Assembly (NCBI GenBank): GCA_051294375.1
Contig: CM119265.1
Coordinates: 16,560,005-16,624,004 of the forward strand
Source of the DNA: Paraspadella gotoi
Taxonomy: Eukaryota; Chaetognatha
DNA length: 64,000 nt
Direction: 5' to 3'
Of the stretch, positions 29,619 to 40,481 are shown piece by piece. Positions within the stretch are counted from its first letter, which is position 1. The number at the start of each line of letters is the position of its first letter. Both the position numbers and the translations under genes were made by a program. Below the pieces are notes generated by a model. It ran no database searches. It was not told where the DNA came from and worked only from the letters and a program-made list of their open reading frames with translations.

Positions 29619-29754
29619 ATAATAAAATATACTAATAAGTTCAAAATCCGTTCTTCCTCATCTTTTGCTTTTCTAATTCTTTTTCAGTTTTTTCTTACGT
29701 TTCTAACGTTTTAATATCTATTTTTTTTATTTATCTATTCAAATTACAAAATGA

Positions 29755-29826
29755 TGATCACGAAACCGGAATTGTCATATGAAATTGGTACAACCAATAT
29801 AAAAATTATCCATTCATTTAATAAAT
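29755..29826 (+). repeat. Copy of a dispersed repeat with palindromic core
   Basis: The sequence around ATGAAATTGGTACAACCAAT and on to CCATTCATTTAATAAAT recurs almost exactly, inverted, at 49416-49475 and as a shorter match at 44440-44475. The core TTGGTACAACCAA is nearly self-complementary. Confidence 0.65.
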
Positions 29827-29847
29827 TAACCACCAAAGCCTGTCCAA

Positions 29848-30451
29848 TAAGGCGGGCCAAAATTGATCACTTTTTATCATTAAGAGTTCTGTAATATAAA
29901 ATTCATTTGTTCATCATATACTTAATCAATATTTAATATCACTTTTTTAACTAGTAAAGCACAGTATAATATTAAAGCATTTAAATATTTATCAATGCAT
30001 AGGCAATAAAAAAAATTTTTTCTAAAAATTTTATTTTTAAAGAACGGATTCAGATAGCCCATAAAAAGTTGTCTACACAAAGTATAATGCGTTTTTCAAT
30101 ATTTTGATGATAAGTGGGTCAAATAATGGAAAAACTCTTTAAAATCATCATCGTCGTACCATAATTTTTATAGTTTTTGCTAATTTTAAGCAATAAAACA
30201 AAAAAATTTGGAAATCTTGTAGTAATATTTTTTATTTATTTATTATTTATTTTTTCAATCTCTACCCGAATCCGTTCTGATTTAAAAAAAAACATTTTTC
30301 ATGATTTATAGTAATACGATAAACTTTAAATGCTTCTATGTTATTAACTATATGTAAAATCTAAAATTTTTTTTTAATTTCGTCATCCGACAAGGATGCT
30401 CTAACGTTATTTATATTACAGAACTCTTAGTTTTTACTTTATTCCGCCCTA
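29848..30451. mobile_element. Non-autonomous hAT-like transposon (MITE)
   Basis: The 604-bp element is flanked by a perfect 8-bp duplication CTGTCCAA (29840-29847 and 30452-30459). Ends are TAAGGCGGGCC on the left and, reversed, TAGGGCGGAAT on the right. Further in, a perfect inverted 20-mer TAAGAGTTCTGTAATATAAA occurs at 29881-29900 and, complemented, near 30411-30430. An 8-bp duplication and YARGG ends are typical of hAT elements. No transposase frame is present. The core has a diverged relative at 16555-16760. Confidence 0.75.
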
Positions 30452-31136
30452 CTGTCCAAAGTCAGGGGCAAGATAATGACATAATGACATAGCAGGTCCC
30501 TACAAGCTTTCAATCAAGACTCTCTCACAGTATCGTTTATTCACTGTTGTTTCCATTTGGACCTACCACGAATCAAAACCAAAAAATATTTCCAATACTA
30601 GTTTGCGTATGGGAATCGGTTTTAAAACCACAGACGTACAAGATTTTAGTTTTATTAATCTGTAAATTAAACATTAACATAAATCAATCTCAACTTAATT
30701 AGAAAATAAAACAAAAGTAATCAAATAACAACGAGATGGAGAAATTGTATCCTTCAAGGATCACTGATCAACGTCATCCGACAAGTAAAACTCATCTACT
30801 GTACTAGCTTCTAGGGAAATCTGATGGGCGAGATTCGGCCTCTGTTTGTTTGGTCAAACCGATTCGTGAAAACCACGCGACGGGTATTTCCTGATTTTAG
30901 ACATCGAGAGATTAAGTATAACGACAAGAAGTCTCACAAAACAATCAGACTAACTCATAGACCACCAGAAATTTTAGCAATAAATTATTAATAAAGATTA
31001 ATAAATAATACGAATTTATTAAGGTTAAATTAAATTTTAAATAGACGCCCAAAAAAACCATAACGGCTGCATCGACGGGAATTATCTTTATATTACTCGT
31101 TATTATTTTAGACAATCTTCAATCAAATTTTAAGTT

Positions 31137-34100
31137 TCACGGGATCCTTTTCCTACCAAGGCCAACATCCATCGGTTCCCCGGCCTCGTCGCATTCTTCT
31201 TCCATTGGTTCCTCATCGTCGGTAAACTGCGGTTCCGGGTTAGTTGGTGCGGAGTCCTCGTCCTCGGAAAAGATCTCGCCTTCCTCCTGATCGGAGAGGC
31301 GCTGAATCTCGAGCGCGGGCGGAGCCTCCGTGACCGCGTCGTCGTCGTCTTCTTCCCAATTACTAAAACGATTGCGCAATTCTTCATTGATCCTCTTGGC
31401 TCGAGAAATGGGACTCTCCTCTTCTTCCTCGCTCTTCCCTGAAGAGGGAGGCGTTTTGTTAGGAGGAAAATAAGCCGTCGTATGCGGTTGGTTTTCTGTG
31501 GCGCTTCGGCGATCCGTGACCGAAGGATGGGATGGCGATTTGTTTTTTGACGTCGTCGTCATCGTCGTTGTCCAAACATTTTCGGCTTCATCCGAGACGA
31601 GGACAGACGATTTGGAAGGAATGGATTTAATAGCGCCGTCAAAGTCGACGAGATCTTGGAGTCTTGGTATGGAAGGCCTATGGTTATTCTGATAATTAGA
31701 GTGATTCGGGCGTCGATCTTGCCGGGGCGGTCCCCGTTTCTCAGGTTGAAGCTGCAAACGATTTTTCCAAGAGACACCATCGTCGCCTCCATATCGATGC
31801 GAACTCAAATTTATGTCCCGCGAATTCCCGTTTCGTGGGTCATAACCTTGGCGAACAGGGTTGGGAGGTTGTTGGAAGTTAGAATAAAAACCTCTGACGC
31901 CGTAGTCACGGCCACCACCGTCTCGACTCTCGTTGGATTGATTTCTAAGAGCCTTAAATTTAGATCGCGTCGGTCGACGTGAAACCGGAGGAGGTTGAAG
32001 ATAAGTGTTGCACTGCGGTTGACTTCTTCCAGAGCCCAACCGGCTCAGATTTCGAGACACCCCGGACACAAAATTATTGGGTAAAACGCTGTCTTTTTCA
32101 ATCATTTTTACGGCGACTTCAATGGAAGTGTTTTGAAGGACAGTAAGCACAGAGTGACGCCGATGGGCGTCTTCGATAAACGCGCCCCAATTCTTGTTGC
32201 TAATAAGGGACGAAGCATGACCGAGTACATAGAGGCCGTTCTTGGCACGGGTCAGAGCGACGTTCATTCGCTGTCGGTTTTCAAGAAATCCTATCGAACC
32301 CGAATCACTTTGAGCGCGAACGCAGGAGAGCACGACGAATTCCTTCTCCCTGCCCTGAAATCCATCAACCGTTCCCACTTCTATCAGACCTCCGAGACTA
32401 CGAAGGTTTCCCTCCGAGTCGCGAAAAGTAGTTTGTCTCATACGATTTTGAATGAGGCTCATCTGCTTTTTGTAAGGCGTAATGACGCAAATTGAAGACG
32501 GGGAGTAGAGGGAGACGATTTGCTTGCAAAGGGCGACGGTAAACGAGGCCTCGAACAAGTTGGAAATTGAGGGACCGCCGGAAGAACCGCGCGGATCAGA
32601 CTGCTCTTTGCTGTCGACGAGATCGAAAAACAGCAGCGGTCGGAAAGGACAACGACGAGGCAAATCGCGCTCCACTACCGACTGGTCAGTCTTCACCAGT
32701 CCTCCGTAGATATGTTTGGAAGGAAAAGAGCAAATTTCGGGATGCATACGATATTGGGTATCGAGCAAGAGAACCGGATTGTAACTTTTGACACCGGGAA
32801 ACAATTCCGGAGAAGAAGTTTTGAAGAGCTTGTACAGCCTTTCAAAGAGCGAACATCCAAAATTTAACTCTTGGCTCTTTTTTGAACGAACAGTGGCTGG
32901 TAATTGTTCGGGGTCGCCAACAGCGATAACTTTGGAAACTCCGTACTGTAGAGGAATAAGACAATCCAATTCGACGGACTGGCAAGCTTCGTCGATGATG
33001 ACGCAGGAAAACACTTGGGGACGTTTTCCATCTTTGCCGAAGGCGTCAGTCATGAGATCCGCGCCGGAATAGTTGAGAGTGCATCCGATGACGTGTGCCG
33101 TCTTCAAAATATGGATGCGAGTCATTTTATCGTTACGGTTGTCGTTTTTAATGTTGGCCTTTTTCGACGTCATCGACTCCGTCGCGCGTGCCTTTCTGCT
33201 TAACTCGGACTTTTGAAAATCGATTTCCTTTTCCTCGTCCATAAGCTTAATCAGCTTGGACTCGACCTCGCGAAACTCGCCTTTGTTTCCGCTTTCCTTT
33301 AAAGTCCTTCGTTTGTTCTTCAAGTTCTCAATCTCCTTTTTAACGTCCTCAGATCGAATGCTCAGCTCCTCCAGGACCCATTTGTCCGACATCGATGGTT
33401 CATCTTTTCCATCCTCGTTGCTTCCGCGCATTAGCGAATCCAGAGTGATCTCTTCAACGTCAGGGTGAACGCTCGAGTTCATTCCGGCTCTCACGAGATT
33501 TAACGAGGAAATGCGAGAATTACTCGACTTTCTTTTCAAGGCTATGAGACGTCGCATTATTTCGTCGACGCCCGCATTTGACGGGGCGCAAACGAGCAAA
33601 CGCGGGGTGTTGTGATTTATCTCGCAGTTTTCAAAAAAAGTGGCAATGATACCCAAGATAGTGTGCGACTTACCAGTGCCTGGAGGGCCTTGGAGAAGCA
33701 GGAACTTAGGTATCGTTTGTGACTGAAACATGATATTTACTGATGCTTGAATGGCACGAGTTTGTGATGGATTGTAAGTGGAGTCAGTCGCGGTGGTTTT
33801 GAAAGGATTTGGCGGAAGGGTGGGTCGAAATACTTCGGGATCAAACGGTTTCAGCAGATGAGGTCGCAAAGAACTACGTGTCATTGACACTAAGCCCTGA
33901 TACTGCCGAAAAGGGCCGACGAGACATGACAACCACCGGCATGGGAGCGGCTTGTGAATATCGACGCTAGTATCGCAATAGCTATGAATTATCACTTTAA
34001 GTTTAATATTGAGCGCCGTTCTCCTACCCCCCGACCAGACAGTTTTCCCGTAGAGGTTGTCCAGAATCGGATTGAAGAACGTGTCTTGCCGGACACGAAT

Positions 34101-35556
34101 TTTATCCATAGAATCTATCCAAGCAAAGGAAGGATGCGTAGCACCTTCCTTTTGAAACGTTGGAACCAGCACCTCCACAAAGTCGCCTTCCTTTGGGAAG
34201 GACGCTTCAGGGCTGTCTTCACAAAGATAATCGCAGTTGAGTCTCCAAAGTCGAGGGTCCTCAGCAACAGTTTCCACGGCAGCAATAGCGAGGCGCTGGT
34301 CAAAAGTTTTTTGTTGTTTTTCGCGAACGTCCCGAAGAAGAGACTCCCACATCTCAAAGAGAACTGGCGAGTGCATAATTTCGTAATATTCAAGAAAAAA
34401 GTCGTAAGAGGATTTGAGGCGCTTCGGCTCGCGTTGACTTTCAATCAAGGGCGGTGGTTCCGAGGCCTTGAGCGCTTCTTGCAGCCAGGAAGGGTTCCAT
34501 TTGACCATAGGGTAAACAATGGACCAAATGTTTAGGCACTCCCCGTCAGAGATGTCCAGAGGGTCATTCTTGACGGCCTGATTTCGCAGGGCTGTGACAT
34601 TGGTTTTGGGTTGTGAGAGAATATTGTTGTTAGAGGTAAGAACACTTTGGTAATAAGCCGGAATTGGGCTCCGACGATCCTTGGAATGTGGCGAGAGGTT
34701 AGAGGAGGAGGCAGAGGATGAGATCATAGTTCGTGCCGTTTTAGTATGAGGATCCAGCGTCTTGTCGGTTTCGGGTATGGATTTAAGCATCAGATTGGGT
34801 TTATTTTCTAACTTTTCTAGCTTGCTTCGCTTGGCCAAAACGTTTTCACGGCGCTTCTCCACGATATTTTTAAAGGGCGCTGCCTCTGAAGGACTCAGTT
34901 TTTGCTTCTTTGGTCCCAGGGGAACCAATTTATCGAGCGGGTTCGAAGGTAAATCCAATTTTGGTCGAGTTTGTTTCTTGACTGTCAGCTTTGGAACCTT
35001 TTTGGCGACGGGTTTCGGGATTTCTGGCCGGGACACCGGCTCATCCAAGGTGGTGTAGACATCATCGAGCGGATATGACGGGGACTCCTTCGGAGCTTCG
35101 GCGACGATCGTAGGTCGGGGAACGAATTTGGTGACAGGCCGAATTTTGCAGGGATTTTTTGCCGAGGACTTCAAAGCTTTGAACTTCGCGATGGCGTCAA
35201 GTTTGGCGCGGGAACAGTTCTCGTCGGCCCCTGAAAATAAAAAAAAAGTAAAAAAAATCACCGCGTGTTAGAAACTTAAATACAAACTAACCTCGGGTTA
35301 ATTTGACTTTCGTTGCAATTTGCTTATTCCCTGACGCCAAATTGCGAAGTAACGGGGCTGACTCACGATTAATCAATTGTCTGGCCTTTTCACACATTTC
35401 GCATTCCACCAAATCTTTGTGGTTCAGAAATGTGCAAGCTTCGCAGTGCCACATCCCAGGCGCCGGGTTGACTTCCCTTCGAGTTTCATCTTTCTTCCTC
35501 TTCACTGCATTCTTTATCAACTCCTCCAACTCGTCGTCGCTCTCCGACGACGCCAT
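31137..35556 (-). CDS. SETX: Senataxin-like SF1B helicase with N-terminal RanBP2 zinc finger
   Basis: Probable RNA/DNA helicase resolving R-loops at transcription ends. Exons 35292-35556 and 31137-35230, joined in frame; 1452 aa. Exon 1 has an acidic start and a RanBP2-type finger, MWHCEACTFLNHKDLVECEM plus C. The middle is low-complexity. The helicase core has motif Q (YNPSQTRAIQAS), I (LQGPPGTGKSHT, near residue 600), Ia (VCAPSNAGVDEI), II (VIIDEACQS), III (VGDPEQLPATV), IV (LLDTQYRMHPEI), V (GTVDGFQGREKEFVVLSCVR) and VI (MNVALTRAK). The C-terminus is RG/Pro-rich and acidic. The spacing and YGGLVKT match SETX/Sen1. The zinc finger is not part of vertebrate SETX. A TTTAG acceptor-like site lies 4 nt before the ATG. 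Confidence 0.88.
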
Positions 35557-35818
35557 CCCTCTAAAGGCTAAATCAGGGCTAACGCAGGGAAAAAAAGCGG
35601 TCAACAATAAATAACCAACAATATTCAAGTCCTTATCACGATTCAGTTGAAATGGTTTAAGAAAAAAAGTTTGGTTAAAAATGATTTATTTTCGAATTTT
35701 AATTTAAATAAAAAGGCGTACGCATATTCTAATAAAAAAGTATATAATATGCTTTCTAATTTTGTTTTCATTAACGTACGTCACATTCCCTATAATTTTC
35801 TTGATAAATAGGAGTTCA

Positions 35819-37699
35819 TCAAGGTAAGAATTCAAAAGTATGCTCTTGAGCGTATTCGAGTTCCTTAAAGAATAAATTGTCAACCATCCGGCAGAATCTG
35901 GTGAGATTCTCGTGGCTTTGGACCATTTCTGCTAAACGGTTGTCGACAAGCGGCGTCGTCAAAATCGAGTACAAATGCCCAAAAACCACAGCGTCCAATT
36001 CCGTCGGAAATGAACCGAAGAAATAATCCTGACCATTTAATCGTTCAGACAATGCCTTGGAATGTAAAATAGGCGACTTAAGTTTCCTGGGTGAAATATA
36101 CCTACGTAATTTACTTATTTTATCTAATTCTTATCTTTATTCTTCAAATAAGAACGAAAAAAAATCGAAGAAATAGCAACAACGATTTTAATTGTACCTG
36201 AAGCCCAATATGAACATCCTCGTAAACTTGTTCCAGAGTTTTGTTATACCAGCCGACGGCTTTCAAATGGTTTTGAACGTCACACTGTTTCCGAAAAGCC
36301 AAAATTCGGTTGAGTGGCCAAGGATAAGGGCTTCCGTAGCGAGGCCGAGATATTTCCCAACGAGTTTCTTTGTCTGTGTTCATGAAAATCATGCTTAAGA
36401 TCAAAATCAACAAGTTTGACCAAACAATGCCGGATCTGCCTACGATCATGTGCGGTTAGCAGCTAATTAATTAACTAATGAATTAAATAATTAATCGTCA
36501 GCGCAGAAACGAGTTTCAATGCAAAAAAAACAAAACAACAACAACAAACACGTTTTAATATTTGATTATGCTTTTTCTTTTAATATAAAATGTAAATTGA
36601 AGATTAATTAATTGATTGATTGATTAATTTACATTTTATATTAAAGAAAAAAAAAGCATAATCATATAGTTTTACGGGTTTTTTTTCATTTAATTTTAAA
36701 CTATTTCTACGCTGATGATTCCATCGAAACTTGATTTCCAGCTCTATCACACAAAATTTCAAGTAAATCGCGCTGATGAGCGGCAAATTTTGTACAGCAT
36801 CCAATAATGAGTAATTGGCGCTCAAAGCTTACGGGGGACGGACGGACGGACGGACGGACGAACAGACAGACATCGATTTTTTTGAAGAGAGGAATTTATT
36901 GTAGAGATAATTATATCACGTGATCTGTATAAAAAAAAAAGGTTTAATACAAAATAACAAATGATGATTAATGATAATTAATCATAATCATACGTAAAGT
37001 TTTATTGATTATACACAGACGAAATAAGTTTATTTCCATTCCACGTTTGGCGAAAGTTTATGTCCAACATTTTTGCATAATTCGACGTTCTGACATAATC
37101 TAAGTGACTTACAGACAAGATTTTTGGGTGGTACCGACGGACCGACAAAGTGAATTGCATTGACTAATCCGTGACATACAACCTGCCCAGGTAATATAAA
37201 GTTCGGCGTTGGAGAGGACCATTTCGGTCAGATTAATATAAGCCTTCATATCGGCCAGCTGATCATTCGTAAGGTCCGAAGAAAGATGAGGACCAGCGAT
37301 TCTATAAAAAAAATTAGAAAAAAATGTATATTACGTTTTATTGAAAAATTTTACAACTTGACAAACCTTGTATTAACAAAATCAATAATTGGTTCGACTT
37401 CAGACACCAAGTGCTTGCCGCAAACCAAGAACGGAACTCTGCCACTTGGTGACATATGTTCCGCGTTAGGTTTCAACATCACCTTAAAACAATTTTACTG
37501 TCACTACAAGTCAATAAAAAAAAATTTGAATAAACTCCTCGCTAACCTTGAAGTGTAATCCGCTCATATGCAAAAATGTGCGAACCGACAAACATGCGGC
37601 GCTATCAGGCAGAAGGATTTGATTGCTTTCATAAGGTTGGTAGAGTTCGGCATTGTCCGGCCAGGGAATCTGCTGATATTGATCCTCGGTCGTCGCCAT
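35819..37699 (-). CDS. MTX2: Metaxin-2
   Basis: Outer-mitochondrial-membrane GST-like protein of the SAM/MICOS import machinery. Exons 37547-37699, 37367-37482, 37183-37301, 36198-36373 and 35819-36055; 266 aa (human 263). Anchors: IPWPDNAELYQPYESNQILL, NAEHMSPSGRVPFLVCG, LADMKAYINLTEMVLSNAEL, RYGSPYPWPLNRILAF, VGWYNKTLEQVYEDV, and FPTELDAVVFGHLYSILT at the end. For exon 5 I chose the acceptor ending CCAAG because it reproduces the homologous spacing (HIGLQ-ALSERL). Intron 3 is long (809 nt) and carries a hairpin and a tetranucleotide repeat. Start is fixed by homology and by CTAG 17 nt upstream. Confidence 0.95.
36563..36664. repeat. Long perfect-arm inverted repeat (hairpin)
   Basis: Left arm 36563-36598 begins TGATTATGCTTTTTCTTTTA. 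Right arm 36626-36664 is its reverse complement with a few extra A residues. A 27-nt ATTGATT-rich loop separates them. It lies in MTX2 intron 3; either transcript strand would form a ~36-bp hairpin. Confidence 0.85.
36836..36871. repeat. (GACG)n tract
   Basis: Run of GGACGGACGGACGGACG then AACAGACAGACA in MTX2 intron 3. It resembles the tract at 17085; a weaker ACCGACGGACCGAC lies at 37128-37145. Confidence 0.7.
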
Positions 37700-38336
37700 G
37701 ACGGAAATAAACTTTTCTAGTATAATCGACGAAAAGCGAAACTCATGCTTAGGGGTTTCTGTGAATGAATTTTTTTATCCTTATTATATGTTCATTGTGT
37801 TCTTTTAGTCAATTTCGCAATTAACATTACCGTGATATCTAAACTCGTAAGGATTAGCAGAAGTTTTGCTCCTATTTTGCATTTAATAAAGAAACTTTCG
37901 AATGGAAATTATTATAAAAACAATTTTACTTTTTGTATTGCTGATGAGTTCATGGCAATAGATAAGTCAATAATTAAAATAATAGTAAAAACAAATTTAA
38001 AAGCCAAATTAATGCAAATTTTAATAACCAACCGGTGTACAATTTAAAAAAAACAATTCAAAGCGTTTTATCATCGAGAAATATGTGTTATATTAAAAAA
38101 CGCTCTTAGGCTTCTATATTACGATGACGATAAATAGACAAACTGATAGGAGTGGGAATGAATCAAACTAAAACAAAAACTATGTAATTGTAAATGATCA
38201 CATAAATATCCTGACAAAGATTATCCATGATCTCAAAAAATATAAATTAAAATGCATAATTTAAACTGTGTAGTAAACGCTAATGACATTCCGATATGAA
38301 CTAATAATCGCCAAACCTTGAATTCGTCTTCAAATA
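37700..38336. other. Intergenic gap, RHOT stop to MTX2 start
   Basis: AT-rich 637 nt. A 71-codon plus-strand frame (37832-38047) has AT-biased composition and no context; I see no gene. Confidence 0.5.
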
Positions 38337-40244
38337 TTACTTTGGGGGAATGAACGTAGGATTAAAGAGTTTAAATCCCCTGTAAATGGCAAAGCCAAGA
38401 CCAGCGACGACCCCGACGCCAATAACGAGCTTGGCTGGCTCGTACGGAACGGCCGGCATGGTGTAGTCTCTGAGACCAGGGTAGGCAGCCATTGTGCCGA
38501 TTCTGACGTAAACGTCACGACTAACGCGATCTGCGCAGGTATAGTAAATGACGGGGTGAAGGTTGTGGGCGTTTGCCCAAACCTCTGGCTGAGTACCATC
38601 GCTCGAACTTTGCTCCACGTGACGTTGATCGGCTTTCAGGCCGACGACCAAAACCGGAACATCCGAAGCGATGAGGTAATTCTCGTAAAATTGCCTAATG
38701 TAGCCGAAACTGTCAGGATTGCTGACGTCGAATACGAGAGCGACAACGTCGACGCTGCCGTCCAAGACGAGACCACTGCGTTTGGAGGCGCATTCTACCT
38801 CTTCTAAAACCAAGTAACGCTCCAGGCCGTAAATAGGCATGATGTTTACGCCGAATCGCGGAAGAAAGGCTTTGTTGTAGCGCTGCTGATGCCGCAAAGT
38901 GCGACCGAGGAGGCCTTGAATGAAAGTTGTCTTGCCGCAGCCTTTAGAACCCACTACGCGGCATTTAAAGACAGTGCGGTTGGTGTGCTTCCGCTGCAGA
39001 TCGATCTTCTTGTCCCGGGTAATGGTTATAGCAGAGACTTGATCCATGTCCTCCACCACATTAAACCCCAAGCGAGCCAAAGTCTCCAAAGTTTGGTTCA
39101 CGTCGATCAGTGTAATCAGTGTGAACTGTGAGAGGAACCCCTTTAGACTGAGCCAACCTTTTTCGTTAGTGTGAACCCCGTTAAGGTCGGTAGGATCCCA
39201 GGGGCAACCTTCACAAGCAAAGAAGAACTCTTCCAACTCGGTTGGATTCAGGAATCCGTCTCGGTCTCTGTCGTGGGACTCGAACATTCGTGTCAGAAAC
39301 TGGTTGCCGGTGTGGGTCAACTCTGTCGAGCAGCCGCGCGGAACCTGGAAGACGGGACGTAGATAGTCGGCCGGCAAGGTGAGGTCATCGTCGTAGCCAA
39401 ACTTTCTCAAAATGGCCCAAGTGGTCTCGTGACGCCCTCTCTGAATGAATAACCCATTGAGAAAGAGGAAGCCTTGAAAGGTGAGACCATTGTCTCTGAC
39501 GCCGTCGGACGTGCCGGTAATGACGACTGTCTTGACGTCTTCGAGAGCGCGGGGCTGGAGTGGCGCGTTGAAGCAGCGTCGTTGGAAGAAGTTGAGTTCC
39601 CTGTCGTTAAGGACGCCGTCGTTGTCGAGGTCACAGACTTTGAAGACCCTAAGCAAGGCTTCTTCGGCTCGAGGTGTCAACGCTTTGGCCTCGGCGTTAT
39701 AAAGAGGACCTGTCGGATGCAGAACCGCCTTTTGAGCGTAGTAGAACAATTCTGAAATGTTCTTCAGGCTCTTTGCCGAACATTCTATGCAAGTCTCGAC
39801 CTCGGCGAAGTCATTCATGAGACCTAAAACGTTCTCGTTGAGTTCGCTAATCTCCTCAGTGTCGCTCTTGTTGCCCACGAGGATAATCGGCTTCTTGGCG
39901 TTGGCGCCCTCGAGGCCTCCCTTGACGCCGTCGGCTTCGTACATCGCCGGAATCCAGTAGTCGCGGAGACGAAAGATGGTTTCGTCGTTTTCGACGTCGT
40001 AGACGAGGCAACAAACGTTGGCCCGCCTTATCTCTTCGGTCAGCTCCTCCTCGTTTTGGTCACGGAAAGAGAAGTCTACAATGTGCGTCGGCACGCGTTC
40101 CGGGGTCACGTCGGCGGGAATGGTCAGCTCCTCCGCGCGCGACGGCACCGTCAGCGGAAACTCTTCGCTAACGAGAGATAGAATGAGAGAAGTTTTTCCG
40201 ACACCTCGCTCGCCCAGCAGCAGAATGCGCACGTCGGTGATCAT
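38337..40244 (-). CDS. RHOT1: Mitochondrial Rho GTPase (Miro)
   Basis: Tail-anchored outer-mitochondrial GTPase linking mitochondria to motors; 635 aa in one exon, the usual length. N-terminal GTPase: LLGERGVGKTSLIL, NKSD, ECSAKSLKN. EF hands: DLDNDGVLNDRELNFF and DRDRDGFLNPTELEEFF, each with its hidden partner. C-terminal GTPase: VVGSKGCGKTTFIQGLLG, FDVSNPDSF, VGLKADQ. Membrane anchor: VIGVGVVAGLGFAIYRG then a short tail. Start is the ATG at 40244 in a GCCACCATG context; upstream in-frame codons lack ATG. Single-exon structure is unusual for the family in animals and may reflect intron loss or retroposition. Confidence 0.96.
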   Translation of the reverse strand: MITDVRILLLGERGVGKTSLILSLVSEEFPLTVPSRAEELTIPADVTPERVPTHIVDFSFRDQNEEELTEEIRRANVCCLVYDVENDETIFRLRDYWIPAMYEADGVKGGLEGANAKKPIILVGNKSDTEEISELNENVLGLMNDFAEVETCIECSAKSLKNISELFYYAQKAVLHPTGPLYNAEAKALTPRAEEALLRVFKVCDLDNDGVLNDRELNFFQRRCFNAPLQPRALEDVKTVVITGTSDGVRDNGLTFQGFLFLNGLFIQRGRHETTWAILRKFGYDDDLTLPADYLRPVFQVPRGCSTELTHTGNQFLTRMFESHDRDRDGFLNPTELEEFFFACEGCPWDPTDLNGVHTNEKGWLSLKGFLSQFTLITLIDVNQTLETLARLGFNVVEDMDQVSAITITRDKKIDLQRKHTNRTVFKCRVVGSKGCGKTTFIQGLLGRTLRHQQRYNKAFLPRFGVNIMPIYGLERYLVLEEVECASKRSGLVLDGSVDVVALVFDVSNPDSFGYIRQFYENYLIASDVPVLVVGLKADQRHVEQSSSDGTQPEVWANAHNLHPVIYYTCADRVSRDVYVRIGTMAAYPGLRDYTMPAVPYEPAKLVIGVGVVAGLGFAIYRGFKLFNPTFIPPK

Positions 40245-40481
40245 GGTGGCTATGGTTCGAGGCACGGCGAATAGCCGGTAAAAAAGTCACAATTAAAGGA
40301 GAGTCACGTAATTTTGCACACGACTCGGGCAATTACGAATTAAATTATTCATTTGCCGCGAGTTTTGCGGGTAGATTTCATCTTTAATGTAAAGAACAAT
40401 TTATTAAAGAATAACAGTCATACAATTTTATCAGCAAAAATTATAAAACAATTATAAATATTAACAACATACAAAAAGTAT

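Larger units (their letters stand above)
29574..31136. other. Intergenic gap, SETX-like stop to BRAT1 start
   Basis: The longest gap between genes, 1563 nt. It holds a repeat copy at 29755-29826 and the 604-bp MITE at 29848-30451. The remaining 680 nt are AT-rich with nothing recognised. It is a plausible boundary between transcription units. Confidence 0.6.

Noticed and set aside
33954-34535. 193-codon plus-strand frame opposite the helicase gene
   Set aside because: Antisense of a well-supported coding exon; no recognisable protein.
36604-36825. 73-codon minus-strand frame in MTX2 intron 3
   Set aside because: Runs through the inverted repeat arm; composition is AT-driven.
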